Shown here piece after piece: positions 1 to 12,501 of a stretch of 64,000 bases of DNA. A model generated the notes under the pieces. The model saw nothing but the letters and a program-made list of their open reading frames with translations, was not told the origin of the DNA and did no database searches. Position numbers and translations under genes: made by a program. The stretch covers positions 12,367,076 to 12,431,075 of the forward strand of contig OX387604.1 in NCBI GenBank assembly GCA_947568835.1, in the 5' to 3' direction. Numbering within the stretch: the first letter of the stretch is position 1; the number at the start of each line of letters is the position of its first letter. The DNA comes from Protonemura montana. Taxonomy: Eukaryota; Arthropoda; Insecta; Plecoptera; Nemouridae.

Positions 1-2
1 CT

Positions 3-3000
3 CTTGAATCTGATCTAGATTTGTATAAAGGAGGAGAAATGGGCAAGGTAAATTTAGTTGAGTCACAAAATATTGTATAAAACATTCAGATATGATAGAA
101 ATAAGACTAAAACGACTGAATCTGAATTTTTTTTCCAGGAATTGCTGGGATTGGATGTTCTGCACAAGTTTATGTGGGTGAGGTTGATCGCCCGTATGTT
201 TGAAGCAATGGCAGGAAACTTTGCTTACTCAGGTGACATTCACCTTTTCCTGAACGTCTTGAACGGAGCTGTTATTCTGCACAGTGAAGATGCTTGCATC
301 CTCAGATATGTACATGCTACTTATATAAATTCAGCTTACAACTTCAAAAACATTTTTTCGATAAACGGGTATGTTGATTTCTTTAAATTAATCGTTTCGT
401 GAATGTTGCACTGAAGACTTTCAGTTTCATGTCTCGTTATTTGAATTATTTTCCAGGTATCTATTGATAATGCCAACACTTTTGCAACTATATTCAAACC
501 ACCAGACAAATAAACTGGTGACAACGACCGTGGAATATACAGTGAAACAGTTTTACCTCATGAACCGTAAGCCTTTCATTCTACAAATGTTTGGCAGCGT
601 ATCGGCTATTTTGGATACCGACGATAATAGCTTGTACGGCGACGCACACAAGGTACGTGGAAACGGAAATAAAACATGTCGAAAACGTGCAAACACAGTC
701 TGTCTTTTATTAGAAAGGTCAGATATCACGGACGGCCAATAGCCTTCCTCCAAAACAAACCCATTGCAATGGCTATATTTACCTCTCTGATTAAGTACGG
801 GACTATTCGATTAAAATTGATTTAAGTGTTAACATAAATAAAAACATTTCAGGTGCAAGCAAACTGCTTGTTCAATCTTCTTCTGAGCTTAGAGACACCC
901 TCTCCCGATCCACTGAACATTGGAGAACTAGTAAAAGAAGAAAAACCACTGAAAGCAATAGATTTCTGCTATCATGACGAAGATGAAATGGTTACTGTGC
1001 TTGATTGCATTTCCCTCTGTGTTATGGTTGTTGCTTACGCTGCCGATTCCGTAAGAGGTCATCAAATGTTGGTACGTTATTTTCCAGAGAAAAAAATTTT
1101 AAGTTGATGAACATAAACTCATTTTAACACTCGATCACAACTGATATTTCTTTCAGACAATATTAGATGCAATACTGCCATGCTACATGCATCACATTCA
1201 GCTGCCAAGCTATAAGAAAGAAGGCAAAACTGAAAAAGAAATTCTCAATCAGCTTGCAATATCAATTAAAACGCTTGTTAACAACTGTGAATCACTTGCA
1301 AAGTAAGATATGTTGATATATGCATGTACCCTCTGACAACCACGCAAAGCTTTGATAGTGCGTTTTTATAAATTCTTGCGTAGTATGAGTCTATTTGTCA
1401 CATCGCAGCCTGAAGAACGTAGCATGTCATTAAAAGACACTTTCAAAGCAAAGACAATTAAAGACACTTTCATGTCATAAGTAACTAATGCCCTACTTAT
1501 TATTTCTGATTTTTAGTGTGTTGTTATATTTATATCTGTGGCTAAATCGGTTGTACGACAAGGTTTATGATGTGTTCTAAAGCATAAATCCGAAAATGGT
1601 TTCCATTTTAGGAACTACAATGGTCCTCAGAGGTCCAGTCCAGAACACAAGGGTTCCAGCCAACGAAACTACAGTCGAGGACCTTATTCTCCTGGATTTG
1701 ACCTTGAAGAAGACTCGCATTCGAAATACCTGAGCGATCACAGTCGAAGTAAGATCATGTACGAACGCGACTTGGAGGACTCTGAAGTCTTGAGGAATGA
1801 GTTTCGTAGGCCCAGAGACATACTTCTGTCGATGGTGGCCGAGTTTCTGACAAAAGCCACCGCACGACTCAACGAGCTGAACAAAAAAACTGGTCTGGAC
1901 GGGAAAGCAGTCGAACTGCTTGACACTCGCTCGCATGTGGTGAGAAACATTTTCAATTTTAGTTGAATTAACCGTTTCGCTAGCGTAAAATTGTATTACT
2001 AACAGACTAACAGAGTAGTGTAGCATTCTTAAGTGCTGATTCACTGTTTTTTTCTCATGTCTCTTTGTCCCGTTCAATAAAAAATTCGTATATTTTTTTA
2101 AATTCTATTAAACATTGAGTTTCCTAGCGTTTCATTGAGTTTTAGAAATAGGGGTACGGCCGATTTTCAGTAAAAAGTGGTTGGAATGAGTATACCGCGT
2201 GAATTGGTCACTTCAACACTGAGTTGTAAGTGTTTCGTCGCATTTTATCTGATTTATCATCGATTCAAACTTAATTTCCTCACATTATTTTCTGATAAGC
2301 CACATATGTTCTTAGCCACTTCGGGCTTGTTGGAAGGGTCTGGGAATCAATAAGGGACCCTTTGCTAAGGAAATTTCACTGGATTATCCTGGAGTGGGCG
2401 AGGGTAATCACTGAAAAACCGCAACCCAGATAGCTGTAACTAAGACCAAACTTGGACCGTAGACTCACAAACGTGACCTCACGCACTCGTCAAACAGTGA
2501 CCGTTCTTAACCCTAATTTCTTGCCTCTAATTAGGTATAGTTTCTGTGACCAATTATTCTTATTTATAGCGACTGGCAGATGTTGCGCACAGTCTTCTAA
2601 AAGTATCTCCTTACGACCCAGACACGATGTCCTGTCGTGGACTTCAACTTTACATGAGCGACATTCTTCCGTCAACTGAATGGACCAATGAGGCCATGCG
2701 ACCCGCCCTCATTACAATACTTCGTCGTCTTGACAAGACGTTTAACAAGATCTTCAAGAAACCGTTTATTCGGGTACTTTTTTACAATGTTTCTTCTTAA
2801 CTTGTCTACTTTTAATAGGATTTTACTGATGTTACTGATTTTTCTGAACGTATTCTTTAATATTAAGCGTAACCTTTATTTTTTTTTCCAGAGAACCATC
2901 AATTGGGAAGCAGCAGGTGGTCTCTTGAAGGGCATTTATGAGACGCTTTCCCGATATCCTTACATAGTCCATATGCAGCACCTGAAAACGTTGATCAACA

Positions 3001-6000
3001 CTTGCCAGGTGAACCATAAGTTACCTCGTTTTCCTCTTGTGAGAATTTGAAATGGTTGAGATGATTTGTGAAAAATTGACGTTTTTTATTGAAGGCTTTG
3101 ATCGTGGGGGAGTGCACCAATAGTTCTGGGGGGATGGGCGAATGTGTCTCTTCAGCTACATCTGCCCTGATGAGCAAGGTCCCTCCACCGCAGTTTTGTG
3201 CCACTGTCGTCAGGCTCATAGCCCTTCAAATATTGGCAATTGGGGTGAGTTCCTAAACACATTTACATGCGCTTGAAAATTTCTTTCGTAAATCAATCAT
3301 CGAGCAACTGACTGCAAGCTTATGTGAATATCATTTGACTGATTTTTGTATAATTTTATAATTCACAATTGAGATTAAAATTATTGTAGTGTTAGTCTTA
3401 ATTATTGTAGTCTATAAAGAGGTCTGGGTAAACAAAAATGTGTTTCTACCTTATTTTATTGAAATATTTTGTATTTCAGGTTTTCAGTCATCTTACACTG
3501 GTGAGAGATTTAATTGTGTCAGAGTTTAGATGGAAATGTGAATCTGTTTTATTGACGTCTTTTAGCGAAGTTTTAACTCCTCGCACTTTTATTGATAATG
3601 CTACTTTAAGCGGACTCTTTCATCCCTCTCTTAGTTTACTTGTATTTTGCTAAATAGTTTATCTTCTTTTTCATTACTTACTATTACATACATTTTCAAG
3701 AAACGAAACACGAAACCTTGATCATCAGTGAGGCTAAAGAGGAAAAGAAGCAACTTCGCACGCGTTTTTGTTGTTGTTTTTGATGGTTTTAGATTTAGAA
3801 AAGTGATTATCGGAAAGTCGTTACTTGGCGATCTCATGTGGCTAGCAAGCCACACAGTAAGGGTAGGAATCTTCAGGAATTCGTAAGAAAACCTACACCC
3901 GATACAAAAATATTGGTCAAGGTTTTGGTGCTTCTAATGCTTCCCGTCGCCTAAATGTAATCGTGGTTACCAATCCTTTATATTCAGCACTTTAAGCTTG
4001 CTTCCTTTTTTCTAGCCAGATATATCTCTGAATCAATAGGTACTACGATTGAGCTTATAGACTGTGTAGGTACTACTATTAGGTACTAATTTGCATATTC
4101 ATTCTTTCTATATACACTCGCAAACTTAGCGTACTTCATAATTGTAGAGCAAACTTGAGAAGAAAAGTCTGGCAATAAACAATCGCGGTTCGGTTGTGCA
4201 CTTGCCCTGCTTCGCTTCCATTCAATTTTTTCGCTTGCTGGTTTACGCAATACAGAGAAACCAAATGTTGCAATATGATCATAATATAACACATAGGTAT
4301 TTTCTCCACCGTTCCGTCTTTGCAAACAATTGTCTTCTTGTATCAAGGCGCACAAAACTCCTTAGATGTAGAAAGGAGCTACAGTGGTGGATTTCAGGGT
4401 CAGAGAGTTCAAGATGCCTATCTTCAAAGACTCGGCGTTGGGTTGGTTAATGTTGAAGAGGGGGTCGGGGAAAGGGGAGGAGAAAGAAAGGCGTCTTCCA
4501 ACGAATTATTAGTCTTATTTGCGTCTTTTTTGACCCCTAAATTCGCCCCTGTGGCTACCTGATTCACTGTTATTGTAACTACAAGAGGTGTGAAAGTCAC
4601 CCAAAAACCTACTTTGTTAATGTTCTATCTTTTTTCTCGTTTTCTATAGTGCATAGGTAGTCTTCATACTCCTCAGCTTGACAAAGACTCTGAACAATTT
4701 TTGTACGAGCAATTTTGCATCACTGTTTAAAAATTCCCTTCAAATCACTTTTGATTCTGGCCGTGTTTTCTCATTCTTTGACAAATTTCCACATTATATG
4801 TTTTTAGAAACTTGTGGATGAAAACGATAAAACAAATTAATTATGATTTTTTTTTGTGCAGGAAACATATTCACTGGAGCAAGTGTGTGGAGGAAATTCA
4901 GTTTTTCCTACTCAAGAGAAGACTGAAAATATTTTGATGAACCTTATAATGCCTTTATGCCTGCGAGTTGGAAGTGGGCGAAAAGGTGGGTGTATGATGC
5001 CTAGACGTTCCTTGTTTGACGTTACTAGTTAGTACCGTTGAACCTAGCTGGTATAGTTTTCAGACTTCGCATCATAAAACTTAAAACCATTTGAAGATAC
5101 TGCTTCTGTTTCTTAAAAAAAAAACATCACACATCAACAATCTAGTTCATTTTTATTTCTAGATACGCCAAAGATGAGGCAAGCAGACATCAGTTTTGCA
5201 TTAACAGTCGTTCTCCATGCAATGAGCCCTCCTGCCACCAAAACTGCCCCTGTAACTGCTCAAAACATCAAGTCGGCTTCAGAAATGAGGACAGGAAGCA
5301 TATACTCCAGGCGTGATAATACCAACAAGAAAACAACCAAAATTTCGACATCCCTCTATCAGGTTGCCTTTCTAGGTAACTTGTTACATTGTAAACGGGG
5401 TAATGAACCTTTGAACGAGGTTCAAAGATCCTAACCTAGATCTCACATTTTCAGCCTTAAAGATAATGACGATATGCTTCGAGGGCGAGTTAGTTTCGGA
5501 CTGGCCTAGAGTCGCTCGAACCATTCGGGATTTGGGGAAGAGGAACGAGGCCGGAAATGTTTTGTGGTCGTTTATCGACTTCATCGTGACCCATCGAACT
5601 CCGCTTTTTGTCCTTTTGCACCCTTTTATCACTCAAAAGGTAATTGCATGCTTACAGATTAAAGAATAAGTGAGTTTCTTTAATTTATTTTAATTTTAAT
5701 TCTTCATAGGTTGCTTATATTTGGTTGTAATACACAGTAAATAATTAGGTTTTTTTCAAATAGAGAAGCCCACAAAAGTTAACACTTGTTTGTGAGCTCT
5801 ATTCTTGACATGTAATGTGACAACTGAGAGTGCATATGAAATTAAAACCAAAATACAACAGGGAATTAAAAATACACTAAAAAAATATTTTAAATCGGTA
5901 AAGATCCAAAAAAAATTAAAAGTATCTGAACTGTTTAGTTAGAGAATACTTCACTCCGTTGGAACTTTTTTTTTTTTTTTGCAAGTTGGAGCTATTTTTA

Positions 6001-9000
6001 AGCTGTTTTTATCGTTTCTTGTTCAGTGGTATGACTGTTGAAAATCTTTCGACCAAAAAAAGTTGCATGTTGCTGGCCTGAGAGTTGATGGTGCATCGTT
6101 CACTTCAATGATGTCTCGAATTTTTCAGCTGTCTACGACTGGCACGGGTGATTCAGAACGGCACACCCAGTTTGTTATTCGTGAAAAACTCAAGGGTTTC
6201 AGTTTACCAACAACAAAGAGTAAAGGAGCTCTTTTGACTGACTTGGCTCATGAAATAAAGCAATTAAAAGAAGAAATGGAAGATCGCAGATATGGTAAAG
6301 TGGTTTTAATACATTTTAATAATTAAAAAAAATTATAATAATATGAAAAAAAAAAGATTTGTTAACTATCTCTTTGTATGAACCAATAACCGACTGATTT
6401 TTGCAATGCAGATGAACAACGCGACAGTAAACGCCCTACGATCACTTCGGACCAAGAAGTGGTAGTAAGTGCTACGTCTCGAACTCACCATCGACCTTCG
6501 CTAATCGATCTGCTGATCGGCGATTCCAGCCAAAAGAAACGACCATCTGCAACCGAGGTCGACCCGTCACCAACTCTAGCGCAACCTTCGCAACACAGGG
6601 GTATTGTTCCATTTACGAAACCAGCACACCAAACTGTCATTTCTTTAAGTGAATGCACTAACGTATTTTTCTATCACACAGATTCAGTGTCCAGTATTAG
6701 TTTCGGCTCAACACTTTCAGCCGCAACTAGAGGAGGTGGTACTAGCGAATCTGAAAGATTAGATTCGACTAATCAATCTTCCGCAGTCATCAAAGTTAAT
6801 GCTCAAACAGGTACTTAACACTTGAGTATCATATCACTAATCATCGACTGCAATGTTGACTTCGTAATTGCCGGCGCAATTTACACCCCTCGACAGGAAT
6901 AGCGGTAGGAATTTCTTAAAGTACCACATTTGGAGTGTGGTAATCAGGAAAAACTATTAAATGTTAATTAGAAGTGAGGTAGTTTGCATGTCCCTTTGTC
7001 TGTTCTATGTTACGTGTTGGTTGCTACGCTCGAAGCACAATGCCCAATAGCCATCCATCAGAAACACAACCCCTGTCTTGATTGTGCAATGTGGCATCTA
7101 GAAGGAATGTGTCACTTCCATAAATCGAAACCATAATTAAATGTGATATGCTCCAATGAATGTTCGATTGAAGTGTACCGTTGAAGCATTTATAGATATT
7201 GAACACATTTGGCAATTGTAATGCACATACCCCCAGCAATTTTCAGTTCTCTCCCAAACGATGTTAGATGAAAAATGTTTCTGTATGTTAATTCGTGTCC
7301 AATGAATGAGTCGATGTTAAACCTAGTCTTAGCTGTTTTGCTGTGGCATTTTTCAGATAGATTGCTACAAACTTGCCCAAAAGACCTATTGTTACGACAT
7401 GAAAAGACATCAAAACTTCGGTTTGACTCTTCTGTAGAGTTTAGAGAATTTTCAGGTAATCTCCATAATTCAAGTTTTTACTTTTAAATTTTTATCAGAA
7501 TCATTGCCTCTGAAGTGCCTTTTTGTTGTATTTTTTTTTTAAGCTTTAATAGTTTTGTTTGCATACCTATATATTGGAGCTTACTATCTCCCAATTTTAT
7601 TTGGCAAATTTTGATTATTGAACTCCGTATGGCAAAAAAATTAAAATATCGGCCTTGCAAAGCAAATAAAACGAGCTATGAAAAGTGATAGCGTTCCAAA
7701 CCACCGAGCATCTAGATCAATAGAATTTGGGATACAATAATCAAAAAGGCAAAAAAATCTGGCATTTGCAAGCTAACAGAAACCTTACTAACTTTTTACA
7801 GCAGATATTTAAAGAGAGATCTTCATGAACAAGAGTAAATATTAAGCATGTTTTATCAGCATGCTTGTTTGTCCAAGAATGTCTCCGATCTGATATGCAC
7901 CTTCTACCATAACGTTGGTAATAATTTGTGTACCTATTCTTCTCTTTTTTTATGGCGATTAAAGGCACAGCAAGCGGTCCTGTCATGTCGATCATTTTGA
8001 CTTCTCTAGGGTGTTATTACCTGCTTGATCAGATTACCATGTCCAACTCTTGGTTAGCTAAGCACAATAACTACATATTTCCCCAAAAATGACTTCTGTG
8101 TGAATGACCTGCACGAATTTGGAAATGTGTCAATACTTTTGTTTGGACGCCTTAGGAGAAACGTGTACGACACCTTTGAGTCCGGGAAGTCCTGGTGATG
8201 ATAGTTCAGGAGAAATTGGAGGACGCCCTAACAAGCCCCGTCTACAGCGTTCTAAGGCACAGAGTAGAAAGACATTCAGGTTGCGCAAAAGTAGAAAAAG
8301 CAATGTGGAGGTACAAAAATATATTTTATTTTATTATTACATTATGAAAGTATTCACACTAATCAGTCAATTGAAAAAAATTATTGCTTTCCAGTCATCT
8401 CAAGCTAAAGCAGAAAAAGAAAAACACCTAGAAGCCTCTTCCACTACAGTTGGTCTGGAACCCCAGTTAGTGGAAGCTAATCCTACTGTGGAAATTCTCG
8501 CCACATCATTCGGTAAGCCGCGATTGCGGCTGTCTTCACGGCAAGCCAGACCTGCCGACAACCAGCCCTCTTCACTTTCCTGGGATGAAGTATCGCAGAC
8601 CTCATCTACATCAGGTACCCAAAAGACTGGATTAGTGCAAGAGGAAAAGTGGAGTGGTTTCGGAACTTACCGAGGGAAGAAAAGCAATGACGGTTAACTG
8701 TGATAAGCAACTTGGGTTGCAGAATATTTCCTCTAATGCCTCGTCTTCTTCAAGTGACCAAAGCATTAGCCAAAACATTCGCCAACAAAAGTTACCTATC
8801 GCTTCGCTTCTCTTCTCTTGATAGGTTCCGCAACACTTTCCTCTTCCCCTTACACATTTATATACAACACTATTGCCTGTCAGTTAAACACAGATTATCA
8901 CATAATATGAAATGGGGAGAAAAAAAGGAGACGAAACATGCCAAAGTTAAAAAACAGGTTGCAAAATTTGTACAAATTAAAATGTTTCGGCTGATGCTTA

Positions 9001-9511
9001 GCTTGTGGATAGTGCAGAAACACTGCAAAGTGAATTCTTCTCCCCTTTAAGTTTCCTTCTCGTCTATTTAATTTAACAGGTTTTTGGGACCCTTACAATT
9101 TTGATTATTATTTAATGTTACGTAAACCAATAAATTCTGCTTCCCAATTTCTCAGTTAATCATTAACATTCTTTTTCAGGATATCGAGAGTCCTGCAGCC
9201 TTTTCATGATGGCTTTAGAAAGTCCTTCGGGACCTTTTCTAGAAACGGGTCCTCCACTAGCTTCACCCGATGCTCACGACCTACCATCGACAAGCAGTAC
9301 AGCAACAAACTGCTTTGCTGCCGATACAAGCTCCCCGGATTCCAGCACTGCCGGAGAGGATTCACTCAACACGACCGCCGGTTGGTTTAACGGGCATCGG
9401 GATTCTTTGGGAGATGACGCCACCTTGCTCGGAGCGCAAAGCGATCACACTCTTTCACAACATTCGCTATCAATGGTGTTTGAAACAGAAGATGAGAACA
9501 CCCTAATCTAG
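3..9511 (+). CDS. unc80: UNC80 (NALCN channel complex), C-terminal part, 5' end outside window
   Basis: UNC80 is the large scaffold of the NALCN sodium-leak channel complex at the neuronal plasma membrane; it links UNC79 to the channel. Nineteen exons with matching phases give the last 1148 residues: 3-47, 139-368, 457-652, 853-1071, 1157-1302, 1612-1939, 2570-2773, 2892-3008, 3095-3244, 4862-4985, 5163-5375, 5455-5639, 6129-6294, 6412-6600, 6682-6810, 7357-7455, 8156-8310, 8395-8614, 9180-9511 (TAG stop). Recognisable UNC80 stretches include LLIMPTLLQLYSNHQTNKL (exon 3), RLADVAHSLLKVSPYDPDTM (exon 7), NWEAAGGLLKGIYETLSRYP (exon 8), VTHRTPLFVLLHPF (exon 12) and the terminal HSLSMVFETEDENTLI. 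The first two-thirds are alpha-helical and conserved; the tail after about 6412 is Ser/Thr/Pro-rich and low in conservation. The 1.6-kb intron 3245-4861 shows no further exon. Family call is secure; individual tail exons are less so. Confidence 0.93.
6601..6681 (+). other. unc80: 81-nt in-frame intron or retained segment in unc80
   Basis: The reading frame is open from 6412 through 6810, but a good donor (g|gtattg at 6601) and acceptor (tatcacacag ending 6681) flank 81 nt, exactly 27 codons. Removing it restores an Asp codon across the junction (G+AT) and drops a hydrophobic stretch that looks unlike the surrounding Ser/Pro-rich tail. I model it as an intron; retention would add 27 residues without a frameshift. 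Confidence 0.5.
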
Positions 9512-10490
9512 GTTAAAAAAATCTGCTTGCCTTTCATCAATACAGCTTGAGAGTAAGGTTCACATCTTTCTATTTATTTTTATTGTGCAGTCAGCAATAA
9601 TCTGAAATCAATGCAATTAATTATCATGTAATAGATTATCTAAAAAAAATTGTTATTTGTTATGAAAACAATGTGCCATTAATAGTTCCTCTCATTCCTA
9701 TTCAAGATTTGGTAAGCAAGGCATGTTAATGAGCTAAATTTTTCTTAGCTAGCTTAAAATTGAAACAAAGATTGAAGGTAATTTTACGAGGCATCAGGAA
9801 AGTTGACTGAAATATTGCAATTCATTGGACAGGGAACATATTGTCCATTGAAGCACAACAAATTGCCATGTTTTCTTTGTAGAGTATCTCAACAAAAATA
9901 GTTAAAGTGTTATAGGTAATGAAACATTTAAATAGTAATAATAATAAAATGCGCACAAATATAATAGTATAAATGCCAGATTATTTGTTTCCTTCGCTAT
10001 TCCAAATCCATTCAACATAAGATTTTCCATACTGACAGTACGACCGCAGATTAACTAACACAGATACACCATTATTAAAGAAATCACAGCTAGTAGTAAA
10101 GATCTCTTCCACAAGATTGTTCTTTTAACTATTGTAAGAGAGCAACTGTGAGAGAAAAAGACTGTAACAGAGTAAACTGTTTTGATGACCAGCAGTGCAA
10201 TGAAGCACAACTGTATCCATCGGAAGAGCTATCCACCGGTACGCTACGAGATAGCTGTAAGGCTTAGGTAAGCGTACGGTTTCAAAATAAAGTTGCATGG
10301 ATTTTAGCTGCTGGTAGCTTAAGACAAAAAATTGCCACGAGTGCTGCCACGAGCTTTATTAGGATTTTTTTACTCATTTGACAATAAGTACAACTCTGAA
10401 ATTTAAAAGAAAAATTATTTATAAATACAGCTTGCAAGTTACAGTATGATTACTTGAACATTTCTGACCCTCTTTTGAACAAGCACTCAA
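9512..10490. other. unc80 3' UTR and tail-to-tail spacer
   Basis: About 1 kb between the stop codons of unc80 (+) and the IGBP1-like gene (-). It has no coding signal. An AATAAA at about 10286-10291 could end unc80 transcripts. The rest is AT-rich with no recognisable element. Confidence 0.6.
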
Positions 10491-11449
10491 CTAGCACGTG
10501 GCATCGTCATTTCCTTTCTTCCTTGAAGAAATGATGACAGGAACAAAAGGTGTGCGCGGCTGATCCGGACGCCTTTTGTGCGAACTTTCTGCCTCTTCTT
10601 CCTTAGGTCTGGTGAGTATAAATCCCTTCTCCGAGTACAAACAATCCAATTCGTCTACAGCCTGACTGGCATAGTAGACGATCAAAGTAAGATAGTATGA
10701 TCGCTTAGTGTCATCATCAGAGTCGCATTCATTCATCAGATCTTGAAGATCACTGATTTTATTTTCCATTTCTTTCTGCTCTTTGAAACGTTGGATCTTT
10801 TTGTTACGGGTGCATGCCATCTCGGCCATATTATACGATGGAGCGTGAGAATTAGCAACATTGTTATTTGTGGCACCCTGGTCATCATTAATTGCAACCA
10901 CTTCCGGCATCTCAAATTTTGGAATATCAAAATCTATTATCCCATAATTTCTACAACGTTCAAGGAAATCGTTGAAGTAAATTTCAGCGGCAGATATTAC
11001 TTCCAAGCGGTTAGAAACGCACAACTTAAGCGACAATGTGCCAAGCAATGCTGGGAGAAGAATGAATTTAACATCATTTGTGCAAACTTCTTCTATTGCT
11101 TCATTGGTGCTAAACATACCACCAATTGAAACTAGCTTGGTTGCATCCTCGAGAAGATGGATACATTTTCTTATCAGACACTGTAAAGATAGAAAACGAA
11201 CTATAATAATATTGGGAAAATACTTCAGCATAAGACGTCAAAATGGGCTAAGTTCTGGAAGTGAGGCTATTTTTCTTCAATAATGTGACAGTAACACATA
11301 CAGAGCGTGAAAAAATATATCATTATTTGGCATACCTGGATTTGGAAACTGTTTGTGGGCTCATAGTTTTTTGACAATCCATTAAAGATTGCAAAACCTT
11401 CGTCAAATAACTCGGATACAGTTTTTGTGCAGCCAACTATAGCCGCCAT
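10491..11449 (-). CDS. IGBP1: IGBP1/TAP42-like (alpha4) regulator of PP2A-type phosphatases
   Basis: TAP42/alpha4 proteins bind the catalytic subunits of PP2A, PP4 and PP6 in the cytosol, protect them from degradation and act downstream of TOR. Two exons, 11449-11336 (38 codons) and 11180-10491, join in phase 0 with a GTATGC donor and TTTACAG acceptor; the product is 267 residues. The alpha-helical TAP42 core is clear: ELFDEGFAIFNGL, KCIHLLEDATKLVSIGGMFS, EAIEEVCTNDVKFILLPALL, RNYGIIDFDIPKFEMPE, then the charged helix KIQRFKEQKEMENKISDLQ and YYLTLI. The protein ends soon after GFILTR, in a short basic tail (positions 10491-10610). The human protein is about 339 residues and carries a conserved GYPSLPT/SDWYE block and a MID1-binding region after the equivalent point; I cannot find these here. 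ATG at 11449 is preceded by A-rich sequence and fits the family N-terminus. Confidence 0.85.
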
Positions 11450-12501
11450 TTTTCAATCCTCACATCGCACACAGATTCTTGCAGTGTTGCCATCTCAGAG
11501 AAGAACTTTGGTGCAAACATGGGTCCGCGGAATAGCGCCATGATTTGAGCATAGATTTGAGAATACTTTGAGAGCTTAGCGCAGTTTTATGAATGATTAT
11601 TAACTCAAAGTGGCCAAATATATATATATATTTATTTGTATTCACTTATTTCATATAACAGATGAAAATAATTTCTACAATTTTGAAAAATGTTGCAGTT
11701 TTTAGTCATTTGTTACAGTCCATCTTGGCGAGAAAATTAAATTAAATTGGCCAACAGTGCAAATTTGACAGCGGCGGAAAAGGAAGTTTTCGGCAGTTTG
11801 AATGGTCCGCCGACGGTTTAAAATTTCGCGTTAACCCATCTGATTTGACAGGGTTACGGAGCTCCGATTTGAGTGAAAGATTCTCCACCAAGTAACACTC
11901 GTCTTCTCTTCTCACCGAATTTTAGTTATTTCGTTGCACTATATATTAAGATTTTCTTTTCTTTTCCTGCTTTAGTGAGTTAACGACTTTTGATTCCACT
12001 AAGTGCAACAGTAGAGGTAATCTATTTTATTGCATTTCTAACTCTCAAATATCCAGGATTAATGAAATAATGGCGTTGGTTATCCAAATCGCTGGTCAAA
12101 GTATATTTGGTGAGAAACACACATGTCAGCCTACATTCAGCCCAAATGTTTGTAAATACGTGTAGAACATGTAAATATGCTAAAAAAGGCTGTGGTGTTT
12201 CCCCAATTAATCCTAATAAATGATCAGGCAATCTTTGATTAGAGTTCTTCTTAGCAAAAAGCTCTCAATTTATGTATGATTTGTTGTATGTGAAGACTAG
12301 TAAATTTTTAAAGAAACACAATTAGAGAGTAAAGTATAAATAAACCTGTGTACTTCATTTGCATTCAAAGATATTATTTATTTCACTCAGAGAAACTTAA
12401 ATATTCTTAAAGATTGAACAGAGAAACGTTTTCACATGAAAATGATCAACAAATACCATTGGAAAATCTAGTCACCAACGTCCAGGTACTGACTAGGTAT
12501 T
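11450..12501. other. Intergenic region: IGBP1 upstream and zinc-transporter 3' flank
   Basis: No coding frame is supported. 11755-11900 is richer in GC than its surroundings (GCGGCGG, CCGCCGACGG) and is followed by a pyrimidine-rich stretch and a TATATTAAG at about 11941-11949. It looks like a promoter and short leader on the plus strand, with a possible donor after 12015 (AGTAGAG|GTAATC), but no downstream exon on that strand can be assigned. On the minus strand, an AATAAA complement near 12375 is a plausible poly(A) signal for the zinc transporter. Confidence 0.35.
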
